Part shown: piece by piece, positions 38,322 to 47,215 of the stretch | How positions within the stretch are numbered: the first letter of the stretch is position 1 | Layout: each line of letters begins with the position of its first letter | Assembly (NCBI GenBank): GCA_045106815.1 | Contig: JBGCFG010000018.1 | Span: 1 to 64,000, forward strand | Source: JAUIAI01 sp045106815 | GTDB lineage: Bacteria > Pseudomonadota > Gammaproteobacteria > Burkholderiales > Burkholderiaceae_E | Direction: 5' to 3' | Length of the DNA stretch: 64,000 nucleotides | The notes under the pieces: model-generated | Seen by the model: only the letters and a program-made list of their open reading frames with translations | Database searches by the model: none | Told to the model about the DNA's origin: nothing | Translations under genes and position numbers: made by a program

Positions 38322-39647
38322 CTAAGACTTCTGAGTAGCGTAACGCACAAATTGCTGACGCAGGAACGAAGAGTCGGCGGCAATCGACCAACCCGTGTCA
38401 CGAATCCAGTCTATCGGCCAGCGCGGCAACTCCGGGGCATCGGGCAACAGGGTTTGGGTGGGATCAAACAAGCGGCTTAGCCAGTCGGTCACTTGCTGCA
38501 TGGCGGCTACCGGTTCTGCCCGGCGACGGCGGTAGCGTCGCAAGAGGAGGGACGCACCGGCATCGAAATTGGCCTTGCGATACTGCTGGCGGGCATCCCC
38601 CAAAACGGCTGCGAGGCACTGGGCATCTGCCAGTCCAAGATTCAGACCCTGACCGGCCAGCGGGTGGATCACGTGGGCGGCATCTCCAACCAATGCAAGC
38701 CGCTGGCCAATCACGCTCTCTGCGCGAACAAGTCTCAGATCAAACGCCACTGGTGACTGCAGCGCGGTGATCTGGCCGAGCTGCTGACCGGCCAGAGCGG
38801 TGATCGCCACGCTGAGTTCTGCGGGTGGTCGCGACAGCATTTGCTCTGCATATTCAGCCTGGGTGGACCACACCAAACTGGCCCGATGCCCGCCCGTATC
38901 GCGTGGCAGATCGGGGTGCCGATCAGCAAACTGCATCTGCTCGTGACACGGCATCGGCAGCACCGCCAGTACCCCGTGATCACCAAACCACTGCCAGGCA
39001 CTATCGCCATGCGCGTGTTCGAGTGCCAAGGCGGCGACCAGTGCCTTTTGACCGTAGGACTTTTCAGTTACCGCGATGCCGCCCAGACCTCTAACAGGTG
39101 AAGTGGCGCCATCGGCCGCGACGACGAGCTTCGCGTTCAATTGCTGGCCATCGTCGCATGTCACCGTGGTAAGTAGCGGGTCGTCATCACTTTCAATGGA
39201 AGCGACTGTTCCGACGACTGTCTTGACCCTGGCAAATCCCAGTGCCTGCTCCAAGGCCGTCATGAGCACCTGGGATTCGACAATCCAGGCGAGCGCCTCG
39301 CAACCCGCCTCATAAGCGCTCAAATGAAGTTGACGGGCTTTAGCACGAGCTGAGGGGTACACCCTCATGTCATAGACCGGCGCGATGCGCTCAGCCGGCA
39401 ACGCCGACCAGATCCCCAACTCGTCAAGAAATTGCTGGGACGCCGGCGCAATGGCGTAAACGCGGCGATCAAAGGGCGCATCCACGCTTGCGGCCTTTTG
39501 AGCTGACTCTCGGGTATCCGGAATCTGCCCAGCACGGCCAGGCCTGAGCAGGGTGACCTTAGTGCCGCGCTGCGAGAGCGCGAGCGTCGTCGCAAGGCCA
39601 ACGATTCCGGCTCCGACCACGACGATTTCCGACTTGATTGCTCTCAC
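38322..39647 (-). CDS. ubiH: UbiH/UbiF/COQ6-family FAD-dependent hydroxylase
   Basis: The 441-residue flavoprotein monooxygenase belongs to the family that hydroxylates the ubiquinone ring. The FAD fingerprint is VVVGAGIVGLATTLAL near residue 10, and the second FAD motif is RLALVGDAAHVIHPLAGQGL near 325. Which ring position it modifies cannot be told from sequence alone, so the symbol is tentative. ubiE and ubiJ of the same pathway are also in the window, 22 kb away. The gene ends just before dsbC. Confidence 0.85.
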   Translation of the reverse strand: MRAIKSEIVVVGAGIVGLATTLALSQRGTKVTLLRPGRAGQIPDTRESAQKAASVDAPFDRRVYAIAPASQQFLDELGIWSALPAERIAPVYDMRVYPSARAKARQLHLSAYEAGCEALAWIVESQVLMTALEQALGFARVKTVVGTVASIESDDDPLLTTVTCDDGQQLNAKLVVAADGATSPVRGLGGIAVTEKSYGQKALVAALALEHAHGDSAWQWFGDHGVLAVLPMPCHEQMQFADRHPDLPRDTGGHRASLVWSTQAEYAEQMLSRPPAELSVAITALAGQQLGQITALQSPVAFDLRLVRAESVIGQRLALVGDAAHVIHPLAGQGLNLGLADAQCLAAVLGDARQQYRKANFDAGASLLLRRYRRRRAEPVAAMQQVTDWLSRLFDPTQTLLPDAPELPRWPIDWIRDTGWSIAADSSFLRQQFVRYATQKS

Positions 39648-39930
39648 AAATTGATTATAGGTGCGGCGGTGCTACAATGCGAAGCGCTGGGCCAGCGACG
39701 CCTTGAAAGATATAGTAGTTAGTACTTACGCTAGTACACTGCTGCTATTTTTGATGGGCCTCGAGCTGGCTTTTTTGGTGATAAGCCGGCAGATAGGCGA
39801 TAAGCCGGCCGAAATACAGAGCAGCAGAGCCGTCGCACCAAGGCCGTATGGGGCAATATGACGCCGGATGAGCGGTTGGCAGCAGTAGGTGTGAAGGGCA
39901 ATGAGTGTGGAAGGTAGTCAGTAGCAAAAT
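39648..39930. other. Intergenic region upstream of tRNA-Phe
   Basis: About 280 bases separate the divergent ubiH gene from tRNA-Phe. A plausible sigma-70 promoter on the plus strand is TTGATT (39651-39656), 16 bases, TACAAT (39673-39678); it would make a long leader before the tRNA. An 11-bp direct repeat GATAAGCCGGC occurs at 39780 and 39799. No convincing protein gene is seen. Confidence 0.4.
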
Positions 39931-40006
39931 GGCCAAGTAGCTCAGTTGGTAGAGCAGAGGATTGAAAATCCTTGTGTCGGTGGTTCGATTCCGCCCTTGG
40001 CCACCA
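39931..40006 (+). tRNA. pheT: tRNA-Phe (anticodon GAA)
   Basis: The 76-nt sequence folds as a cloverleaf. The acceptor GGCCAAG pairs with CTTGGCC, the D arm is GCTCAGTTGGTAGAGC, the anticodon arm is AGGATTGAAAATCCT with anticodon GAA, and the T arm is GTGGTTCGATTCCGC. The 3' CCA is encoded. No integrase gene or att-like repeat of its 3' end was noticed nearby. Confidence 0.97.
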
Positions 40007-40160
40007 TTAGCAAGAACTCACTCGAAAACTCACGCCATTGACCCCTGGAGCGCTGATCGCCCGTTCTTTCGACTGTCCTGGCTATCAATTTGCTCATCGG
40101 CCTGACGCAGTGGTGCGAGCCGAAGAATGTTGGCACCTCCCCCCTTGCCGCAAATTACAT

Positions 40161-40185
40161 AGCGGCCCATCGCGGGCCGCTTTTT
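40161..40185 (+). terminator. Rho-independent terminator after tRNA-Phe
   Basis: A perfect 8-bp GC-rich stem, AGCGGCCC and GGGCCGCT, with a 5-base loop is followed by TTTT. It lies about 155 bases beyond tRNA-Phe and 47 bases before the HMG-CoA-lyase start, and so separates the two transcripts. Confidence 0.8.
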
Positions 40186-40231
40186 GTTGCCTGTAAACTG
40201 CCTGCATATAGCGGTTTTAGCGAGAAGCCAT

Positions 40232-41197
40232 ATGAAGCGCGGTCAGCAACAACGCATCCACATCAACGAAGTCGCCACCCGCGATGGCCTGCAGATGGAA
40301 TCGCACTTTGTGCCCACTGCCGACAAAGTGGCACTGCTCGATGAACTGAGTCAGTGTGGCTACGCAAAAATTGAAGTCACCTCATTTACATCGCCCAAGG
40401 CAATTCCCACCCTGAAAGACGCTGAAGATGTGATGCAGCAAATCAGGCGACACCCGGAGTTGATCTATACCGGACTAGTCCCCAATGAACGCGGTGCGAA
40501 GCGCGCGATGGATGCTTATGTAGACGAATTCAACCTCGTGATGTCGGTCACTGACACGCATAATCTGACGAACCTGCGCATGACATGCGAACAATCCTTC
40601 GCGCAATTGAAAGATGTCATCAAGCTTTCAGTCGGTGCTGACATGCCCGTGAATGTCTCTCTCTCGTGTGCCTTTGGTTGCCCGATGGAGGGCGATGTCA
40701 GTACTGACACGGTGAGAACCTGGGTTGATCAATTTGCTGAGCTCGGTATCGCAGGCATCACCCTGTGCGACACCACTGGCATGGCTTTTCCATCGCAGGT
40801 CTTTGAATTGTGCGAACCCATCGTGCGGGACAACGCGGGCATGCAGATCACGGGACACTTTCATAACACCCGTGGCATGGGTCAGGCGAACGTGCTGGCG
40901 GCCATTGAGGCTGGTATAGACTCGTTCGACACCTCGCTAGGTGGTATTGGGGGTTGCCCTTATGCCCCGGGTGCGACCGGAAACGTCGCGACGGAAGACG
41001 TTGTTCACATGCTCGAGTGCATGGGTTATGACACCCATATCAATCTCGACGGCGTACTGGCTGCAGGCAGGCATCTCGCAGAGCTCATCGGCCATGATCT
41101 GCCCAGCCAGTTGAGTCATGCGGGGCCGCGCGATCAATTGCATCCTGTGCCGGACGACTTTGACGAAATCAAATCGGCCGCGTTGGCACGCGACTAG
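40232..41197 (+). CDS. Hydroxymethylglutaryl-CoA lyase family protein
   Basis: The 321-residue HMGL-like TIM-barrel enzyme would cleave HMG-CoA or a related hydroxyacyl-CoA, for example in leucine degradation. It has INEVATRDGLQMES near residue 12 (catalytic Arg-Asp pair), EVTSFTSPKAIP, a SLSCAFGCPMEG segment, and GHFHNTRGMGQAN with the metal-binding His pair. GIGGCPYAPGATGNVATED is the conserved cysteine loop of true HMG-CoA lyases. I chose the ATG at 40232; an upstream TTG at 40184 falls in the terminator. No leucine-degradation partners are adjacent. Confidence 0.85.
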   Translation: MKRGQQQRIHINEVATRDGLQMESHFVPTADKVALLDELSQCGYAKIEVTSFTSPKAIPTLKDAEDVMQQIRRHPELIYTGLVPNERGAKRAMDAYVDEFNLVMSVTDTHNLTNLRMTCEQSFAQLKDVIKLSVGADMPVNVSLSCAFGCPMEGDVSTDTVRTWVDQFAELGIAGITLCDTTGMAFPSQVFELCEPIVRDNAGMQITGHFHNTRGMGQANVLAAIEAGIDSFDTSLGGIGGCPYAPGATGNVATEDVVHMLECMGYDTHINLDGVLAAGRHLAELIGHDLPSQLSHAGPRDQLHPVPDDFDEIKSAALARD

Positions 41198-41233
41198 CGT
41201 CGCCTAGTTCGCGCGCCCTTACGGGGCACTAGT

Positions 41234-42916
41234 TCAAGCAGCCCTGAGCAGTGCCGCTTCGGTTTTACCTGTCTCCAGTGACTTCGGGAACCGATCAATC
41301 GCAGCCTGTAATTCTGTTGTGTCCAGATCAGGATAGTCAGCGCTTGCAGCTTCGCCCAGTTCACGCGCAAGTTGCGTCAGCTGACGGCACGATGCCTGAA
41401 TCCGCGCTCTAAATGCGTCGGTATCGAGCTCGTCGTGCAAACTCTTGTTGAGTTCGACGAACCAGGGAATCGAGGCCTGATCATGCATCACCGCCGGATT
41501 ACGCCGTTCGCTGACATCAGACCAGGTGCGAAGAAACTGCTGAACCGCGGCATTCAGCGCCTGACAATGGGCCAGTTCATCGCGCAGATGACTCAGCATG
41601 CTGAGGTCGGCAATGCGATCCTGAAAGAAAAACTGCGATAAGACCCCCCAGTAGTAGGTGTAGTCCCAGATGATCTTGCGCGGCAAGACTTCCGGATCGC
41701 CAAAGATACTGTACTGATCGGTGTACAGCGCCATCGTACTTTCGTAGAACGACTGGTAAATCTGATTGTAGATGTGCGTATGCGCGCCAAGCCGCTCACC
41801 CGCGAGGTCGCGACTGATAAGCTCTGTGATTAAGGTGTTGCTGATCGCAATAAAATCTGAGCCTGGCGAATAGAACGGATCCAGAAACAGCCCCGCCTCG
41901 CCTGTTAGCGCCCAGCGATCTTCTCCAAACACTTGTTTGCACCCATAAGAAAAGCGCTTATAGAAAGCAAAATCCACCAGATCTTCCCGGCGATCGTTGA
42001 GCGCGTCGAACAAGCTGGGTTGGTAGGTCTCCAGCCATGTCATGGCTTTGTCAAAGCTATTCATCTGATCCAGCGAATGAAAACGTGGATCAGCCACAAT
42101 GCCAACAGAGTGATGACCTGACGATAACGGAATCAGCCAGACCCAATAGCCTTTGCCCACCAGATGATTGGTTGAGAGCCAACGCGCTCTTGGTTCAACT
42201 CGCGCCTGCCATGACTCGGACTGAACCCAGTCATCAATCCGAATGTGTCCTTTGACTCGAAACCAAATCGCATGGGCATTGTGGTTATTGGACTGGGCAA
42301 GTCCGAGCTTGCGCTTTATCAAGCCCGCCCGGCCGCATGCATCAACGACCCACTTCGCTTGGGTGGTTTTTGACTGGTCCTGGTGCCGCCAGCGAATGCT
42401 GTGCGGGTCAGCTTTGTTCAGCTCGACACCCTTGACCATTGCGCCCTCAACCAAATCGATGTCGTTTGCGCGCGCATGCTCGGCCAGAAAGTTCTCGAAC
42501 ACACCCCGGTCTATCTGGTAACTCGGCGTGTCGAGGGCTTTGCTTGCCCCGACCTCAGTGACCTGTTCAAGGTCGCGCCGCCCTTCAGAAAAGAAAAAGC
42601 GAAAGCCGAACTTCTTGAGATGATCATGTTGCAAGTGCGGTTTGAGGCCCAGTACATGACTGAAGTAGTGAGCCCCAATCTCGACGGTTGATTCGCCGAT
42701 CTTGTGAGCCGCAACAGGCACTGGGTAAGTATTGCGCTCGATCACCCGAATCTTCAAAGCACTGAATCGCCGCCGAAGCTGTAACGCAAGCGACAAGCCG
42801 GCCAGACCGCCCCCCATGATGAGGACATCAACCAAGTCAGCAGCGTCGTCTGGATGAGCAGTTGAAAGGGTTGCCGAAGAAGAAGATTGCTTTGTCATAC
42901 GGGAAGATTCAGGCAA
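41234..42916 (-). CDS. FAD-dependent halogenase-like oxidoreductase
   Basis: The 560-residue flavoprotein has the dinucleotide-binding GGGLAG at residues 35-40 and HKIGESTVEIG from residue 71. The latter matches the lysine/GES region of flavin-dependent halogenase-like enzymes. A WVWLIPL segment fits the W-x-W-x-I-P motif of that superfamily, so it may be a halogenase or a related FAD monooxygenase. It is the third gene of a minus-strand set with a ketoacyl synthase and a chain-length-factor-like protein, and overlaps the latter by eight bases. Its substrate is probably the product, bound or free, of those proteins. Confidence 0.75.
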   Translation of the reverse strand: MPESSRMTKQSSSSATLSTAHPDDAADLVDVLIMGGGLAGLSLALQLRRRFSALKIRVIERNTYPVPVAAHKIGESTVEIGAHYFSHVLGLKPHLQHDHLKKFGFRFFFSEGRRDLEQVTEVGASKALDTPSYQIDRGVFENFLAEHARANDIDLVEGAMVKGVELNKADPHSIRWRHQDQSKTTQAKWVVDACGRAGLIKRKLGLAQSNNHNAHAIWFRVKGHIRIDDWVQSESWQARVEPRARWLSTNHLVGKGYWVWLIPLSSGHHSVGIVADPRFHSLDQMNSFDKAMTWLETYQPSLFDALNDRREDLVDFAFYKRFSYGCKQVFGEDRWALTGEAGLFLDPFYSPGSDFIAISNTLITELISRDLAGERLGAHTHIYNQIYQSFYESTMALYTDQYSIFGDPEVLPRKIIWDYTYYWGVLSQFFFQDRIADLSMLSHLRDELAHCQALNAAVQQFLRTWSDVSERRNPAVMHDQASIPWFVELNKSLHDELDTDAFRARIQASCRQLTQLARELGEAASADYPDLDTTELQAAIDRFPKSLETGKTEAALLRAA

Positions 42917-43709
42917 GAGAAGTCATTGATAGATGCAAATTGAGATACTCGGTCGCCGCGATTGAGATCGTGCCAGGCGCCTCGCAAGCCATAGCCTCAC
43001 AGAACGGCACGCAGTCTGCAAGCGCATTTGCCGCAACCGATAACCCAGCCGGTGAACGGCTGGGTGGCGGCGCTTCTCCTGGGCGCAAGCCCCAGTCAAG
43101 CTCAAACGCGCTCTGCGCCCGTTTGTCAGGGCTGATCACGAGCGCTACCGCCAACAAGCCTTTGCTAAGCGTGACATCCGACAGCGCCCCCTTGGCCCCG
43201 ACATCGTAGGCCACAAACAACACCACCCGCTGTTGAGCGGCGCACTGAGTCAGGGCTTCGAGCAAACCAGCGCCAAAAGTCTTGTTGTATGCCGCGATGG
43301 CCGTACTTGCCTCGCGCGCGCCGGCTGCAATGCTCCAGTAACCCGCAGGTGCATTGTGAACAGAATTGTGAAACTTAGTGGGTGACAGACTCGCCGCATC
43401 AATCGCGACTGTCTCGCACATGTAATCGGTGAGCGGTAGATCCCCATGCGATGACGCAAACACGCAAGCGAGGCTAGCTGGCTCAACCCCGGCAGCAGCT
43501 ACGGCTTCATCGGCGCAATGCATCGCTAGGCAGACAGAATCAGGCGCACGCCGCCGCTCCGCAGGCGCCAACCCGGCAGGCGCCGGCCTGCGGCTTTTCT
43601 CAATTGGCAGCTTGGCCCGCCCTGCCAGCACTGGCTGAGCAATTGACCAGCCGGGCATCTGCTCAGACCAAAACCCAATGCCATTGATGAATGCGCGGCG
43701 CGAGCTCAT
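42909..43709 (-). CDS. Ketoacyl synthase-like chain length factor
   Basis: The 266-residue protein resembles the short N-terminal-type ketoacyl synthase homologues (Ketoacyl-synt_2 family) found in aryl polyene clusters. It has the ASSHGDLPLTDYM and KFHNSVHNAPAGYWSIAAG stretches of that group, but no Cys-His-His triad: the nucleophile position is within a PAGYW segment. Such proteins pair with an active ketoacyl synthase and help set chain length. It overlaps the ketoacyl synthase gene by four bases. Confidence 0.78.
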   Translation of the reverse strand: MSSRRAFINGIGFWSEQMPGWSIAQPVLAGRAKLPIEKSRRPAPAGLAPAERRRAPDSVCLAMHCADEAVAAAGVEPASLACVFASSHGDLPLTDYMCETVAIDAASLSPTKFHNSVHNAPAGYWSIAAGAREASTAIAAYNKTFGAGLLEALTQCAAQQRVVLFVAYDVGAKGALSDVTLSKGLLAVALVISPDKRAQSAFELDWGLRPGEAPPPSRSPAGLSVAANALADCVPFCEAMACEAPGTISIAATEYLNLHLSMTSLA

Positions 43710-44932
43710 GAAGATCCACCGGACCCGAACACCAACACACAGTTACTGCCGCCGAACCCAAATGAGTGGGTAGCCGCAACGCTGATCGGGCGTTCATCAG
43801 CCTCAAGCTTGATTTGCGACGGACACGAGGGATCAAGCTGATCAGACTGCAAGGTTCCGGGCAAGAAGCCGTTGCTTAAAGCGTGTAAGCAGACCGACGC
43901 TTCGATAATGCCGGCGGCGCCCAGTGTATGCGCCGTCCAGCCCTTCGTAGAACTGGCATGTAGGTCAGCGCCATAACACTGCTCTACCAACGCCGCCTCA
44001 ACCGCGTCATTTTTCTGGCTCGCCGTGCCATGCAGATTGAGGTATTGAATGTCTTGTCCGGCGACGCCGGCAGCTTCAAAGGCTTGCGCAACCGCCTTGG
44101 CAACGCCCAAGCCTTCCGGGTGAGGCGAAGACATATGATGCGCATCACTCGACTCGCCACAACCGAGCAGTAGCAGGTCGGCCGGCTCACGGCCCAACAA
44201 AGCGAAGCCACCCGCCTCTCCTAAGTTGATGCCTTTGCGCCGAGGGTCAAACGGTCTGCAGGGTTCATCTGACACAAGCTGTAGTGCATTAAACCCATGC
44301 AAAACGCTCTCGCACAATGAATCGACACCCCCCACAACAACCGCATCGACCAGATCTAGTTGCAACCAGCGCTGTGCCACAGCGAACACCTTTGCGCTGG
44401 AGGAACAAGCCGTCGAGACGGTTATGCACGGCCCTTGCGTGCCAATGACATGCTGAACAAACAGACCGAGCGAATGCGGCGTGTGCACGTCAGGGCGTTG
44501 GGCGTGATCAGCAGGCAGATGCCCTTGATCATCGCGCGCGCGATAGGCCGCTTCCGTCTCGCCGATTGACGAGGTTGAGGTGCCGACTGCCAAGCCGACC
44601 CGGTGCGGGCCATAGCGGTTCACAGCCGCGCGCGCGCTGCTGAGAAAATCATCCGCCTGCAAGGCCAACCAGGCCAGCCGGTTGTTGCGGCAATCATAGT
44701 GCCGCAGTGCCGCCGGTAGTACCGCTGAATTCGCCCCTTCTACCTGGCCGATGTAAGTATCCAGCGGTGATTGTGTGAATCGATTACGTATCAGGGCACT
44801 TGTGCCGCTACGCAGCGCCTGCCCGATTGCCTTCCGCCCGTGACCACATCCAGTCACGCAGGTGTAGTCAAGCACAGAAACCGCCGAGTGCCCTTCCCCT
44901 GATTTTGACGACGCCAGTGACGCGACAGACAT
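43706..44932 (-). CDS. Beta-ketoacyl-ACP synthase, FabF/aryl-polyene type
   Basis: The 408-residue condensing enzyme has a full active site: Cys176 in VSTACSSSA, His301 in NLHGTASQKNDA and His335 in KGWTAHTLGAAG, plus the C-terminal FGFGGSNCVLVF glycine motif. It should elongate an acyl-ACP by two carbons. It is not the housekeeping fabF, since no acpP or fabD/G genes are near; it is the first gene of a three-gene unit with a chain length factor and an FAD enzyme. The arrangement recalls aryl polyene clusters but lacks their dehydratases, reductases and carrier proteins. Confidence 0.85.
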   Translation of the reverse strand: MSVASLASSKSGEGHSAVSVLDYTCVTGCGHGRKAIGQALRSGTSALIRNRFTQSPLDTYIGQVEGANSAVLPAALRHYDCRNNRLAWLALQADDFLSSARAAVNRYGPHRVGLAVGTSTSSIGETEAAYRARDDQGHLPADHAQRPDVHTPHSLGLFVQHVIGTQGPCITVSTACSSSAKVFAVAQRWLQLDLVDAVVVGGVDSLCESVLHGFNALQLVSDEPCRPFDPRRKGINLGEAGGFALLGREPADLLLLGCGESSDAHHMSSPHPEGLGVAKAVAQAFEAAGVAGQDIQYLNLHGTASQKNDAVEAALVEQCYGADLHASSTKGWTAHTLGAAGIIEASVCLHALSNGFLPGTLQSDQLDPSCPSQIKLEADERPISVAATHSFGFGGSNCVLVFGSGGSS

Positions 44933-45359
44933 TTAGTTGCCAACCTGCTCAGAAATAACGCGATCTAGACAGTGAGGCTACCCGATGCTGTGCCTGGTGG
45001 CGACGAGAAAGCCTGTCAAGGTGGCTGGCTATTTGGACTGATCCTGGGCTCATCGCACGCTAACCGGCATTAGACCGGGTTGTTACGCCGATAATCGGCG
45101 CCCGTCTGGCGACTCGATTGACGCGTTTGTCGACCTGATACCAACACCACCGACTGGCACTGCAGTCGCTTGGCTATCATCAGTCAACACACTAGAAAAG
45201 CACGACCCGGCCCCCATAGTGCCGCCGTTAGTGGCCCGCTGTTAACCCGCCAATTCACGCCGATATACGCCAATATCCCGCTTTTTATCCGCCATCAATC
45301 CGTCACTAACCCGACATTGACACGTACTCAGCCATGACACCGATGAGCCCCGCGATCCC
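44933..45359. other. Intergenic region between the ketoacyl synthase and MscS-like genes
   Basis: About 430 bases lie between divergent genes and should carry both promoters. A 15-bp palindrome with 7-bp arms, CGCCGATAATCGGCG, is at 45086-45100. No open frame here looks coding and no terminator is evident. Confidence 0.45.
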
Positions 45360-47171
45360 ATGATGCGTCTTTTCGCCTTTCTGATGACCACGCTTATCGG
45401 TCACCGTCGTCGTTCGTCAAAGACCTCACGACCATGGGGTGCAGTGGCGCTGCTAACCCTGATGACCAGTTTGACACTGCAAGCGGCCAACGCTCAGTCA
45501 ACACCCCAGTCAAAACCTGCGCCGCCAGCAAACGAGACAGCCAAACCCGCTACTGCTGAATCGCTGGACCCGGCTGCCGCGGATAGCCGTACGCCTGCAC
45601 TCAATATTGCCAAGCGCCTGGTCGAACTCGATGATGAAATCGAGAAGCAAGAAATTGCACTCCGAAAGTTCAGACGTAGCATCAGAGGTCTGACCGAAAA
45701 CCAGCTCAGCGTTGAGCAAAAGAACGAACTCGACACGCGCACGAGTGACTTGCGCAGCCTCAAGGCAGCTTTTGAGCAGATTGCACTGGGCGGTCTGGAT
45801 ACCGGCCCCTTGCAGCCTGAGCAGCCAAAATCGTATGACTGGCAAGCCGAATTGTTGGATGTTATGCGGCCCGTCCTGGCAAGCCTGAAAGATCTGACCG
45901 ATAAGCCAAGGCGAGTTGAAAACACACGCCAGCGCATCAATCAGCTTGAACGGCAGATCAGTGTTACGCGCGATGCACTCGCGTCACTGCAAGAGTTGGG
46001 CGGCACGGTCACCGACAAGGACGTTCGCGCCGAGCTTGACGCGATGACGACTAAATGGTCGCAGCGCCAGCTTGAGTTTTCCAGCCAGCGCGACGTCGCG
46101 CAAATTCAGCTCACTTCAATGCTGGATGAGACACGCTCGAACTGGGAGATCGTTCGGGAAGCGGGTATTGATTTTTTTGAAGGTCGCGGGCTAACGCTAA
46201 TCATTGCAGTAGCTGCCGCCATTTCTGTTTGGCTGTTAATCAGGGTGCTGCTATCCCTGTTGCGCAGGATCCGACGCCTTGGCGACAAAGCCGGCAAAAC
46301 CCGTAAGGCCCGCCTGCGCCGAGACAGAGCCCTTAAGTATCTGAGCCGGTTCTTTACGGGGCTTTTAATGGCGATCGCTGTGCTCGCGACGTTTTATGTT
46401 CGCAGCGATGTCTTCCTACTCGCGCTGTCAATTCTGGTCATCGTGGGTTTGGGCCTTGGCCTGCGTCATATCCTGCCCCGCTTTTACGCCGAGATCCGCC
46501 TACTTCTTGACTTTGGTGCTGTACGTGACAGCGAGCGCCTTCTCTACGAGGGGGTTCCAATGCAGGTCAAAGAAATGAGCACTTTTGCGATCTTGGCTAA
46601 CCCTTTGCTCAAGGGTTTTGTCAGGTTGCCGCTGAACGAACTCACAGAAAGAAACTCTCATCCGATTGCAAACGACCCCTGGTTTCCCACCCACCAGCAT
46701 GACTATGTCATGTTTGAAGACGGGAGTTTTGCCCAGGTCATCGAGCAATCGGTTGACACGGTTGTGCTTCGTCAACTGGGCTCAGTCCGGCACATGCAAA
46801 CGGCAGAGTTCTTCGCAGCAGCGCTCACTAATCTCAGCCAGGATGGTTTTCTTGTCCCGGTCACGTTTGGTATTGGCTATCGCCATCAGGCCATCAGCCT
46901 CACTGAAGTTCCGGACAAGATTCGCCTAGCTGTCGAACAAGCCGTTCAGGCCGCCGACTGGGGCGAACACTGCACCGGGGTCATTGTTGACTTTAAAGAA
47001 GCGGCAGCAAGCTCGCTTAATTATCTCGTACTCCTCAAGATGACGGGCGACGCGGCAAGTTCGTACTACAGCATTGGCCGGGCCGTTCAGCAAACGCTGG
47101 TCGCCCTTTGCAATGAGCAGGACTGGGAAATCCCGTTTGCCCAACTCACTGTGCATCAGGCCGACGGCTAG
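45360..47171 (+). CDS. MscS-family mechanosensitive channel-like protein with coiled-coil periplasmic domain
   Basis: The 603-residue protein has a signal peptide ending near LQAANAQ. A periplasmic, strongly charged, coiled-coil-rich domain (about residues 70-260) is followed by several membrane helices (LTLIIAVAAAISVWLLI near 280, FFTGLLMAIAVLATFYV, VFLLALSILVIVGLGLGL) and a cytoplasmic MscS-like domain with LLYEGVPMQVKEMSTFAI. The layout is like the larger MscS relatives (MscK/YbdG groups), and the match is distant. Two ATGs at 45360 and 45363 are both possible starts. Confidence 0.65.
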   Translation: MMRLFAFLMTTLIGHRRRSSKTSRPWGAVALLTLMTSLTLQAANAQSTPQSKPAPPANETAKPATAESLDPAAADSRTPALNIAKRLVELDDEIEKQEIALRKFRRSIRGLTENQLSVEQKNELDTRTSDLRSLKAAFEQIALGGLDTGPLQPEQPKSYDWQAELLDVMRPVLASLKDLTDKPRRVENTRQRINQLERQISVTRDALASLQELGGTVTDKDVRAELDAMTTKWSQRQLEFSSQRDVAQIQLTSMLDETRSNWEIVREAGIDFFEGRGLTLIIAVAAAISVWLLIRVLLSLLRRIRRLGDKAGKTRKARLRRDRALKYLSRFFTGLLMAIAVLATFYVRSDVFLLALSILVIVGLGLGLRHILPRFYAEIRLLLDFGAVRDSERLLYEGVPMQVKEMSTFAILANPLLKGFVRLPLNELTERNSHPIANDPWFPTHQHDYVMFEDGSFAQVIEQSVDTVVLRQLGSVRHMQTAEFFAAALTNLSQDGFLVPVTFGIGYRHQAISLTEVPDKIRLAVEQAVQAADWGEHCTGVIVDFKEAAASSLNYLVLLKMTGDAASSYYSIGRAVQQTLVALCNEQDWEIPFAQLTVHQADG

Positions 47172-47195
47172 CGAGGCCATCTGCGTTACCGACCC

Positions 47196-47215
47196 CGGCG
47201 CAATCTATTGCGCCG
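47196..47215. terminator. Hairpin at the convergent MscS-like / SH3 lipoprotein junction
   Basis: CGGCGCAAT and ATTGCGCCG form a perfect 9-bp inverted repeat separated by two bases, overlapping the stop codon of the SH3 lipoprotein gene. It may terminate both converging transcripts. Neither side has a long T-run, so this is tentative. Confidence 0.4.

Noticed and set aside
39661..39861. 66-codon GTG-start frame with a hydrophobic stretch before tRNA-Phe
   Set aside because: The start overlaps a likely promoter -10 box and there is no ribosome site or family match.
39931..40232. tRNA-Phe as an integration site of a genomic island
   Set aside because: No integrase gene and no direct repeat of the tRNA 3' end were seen; the genes that follow are ordinary chromosomal ones.
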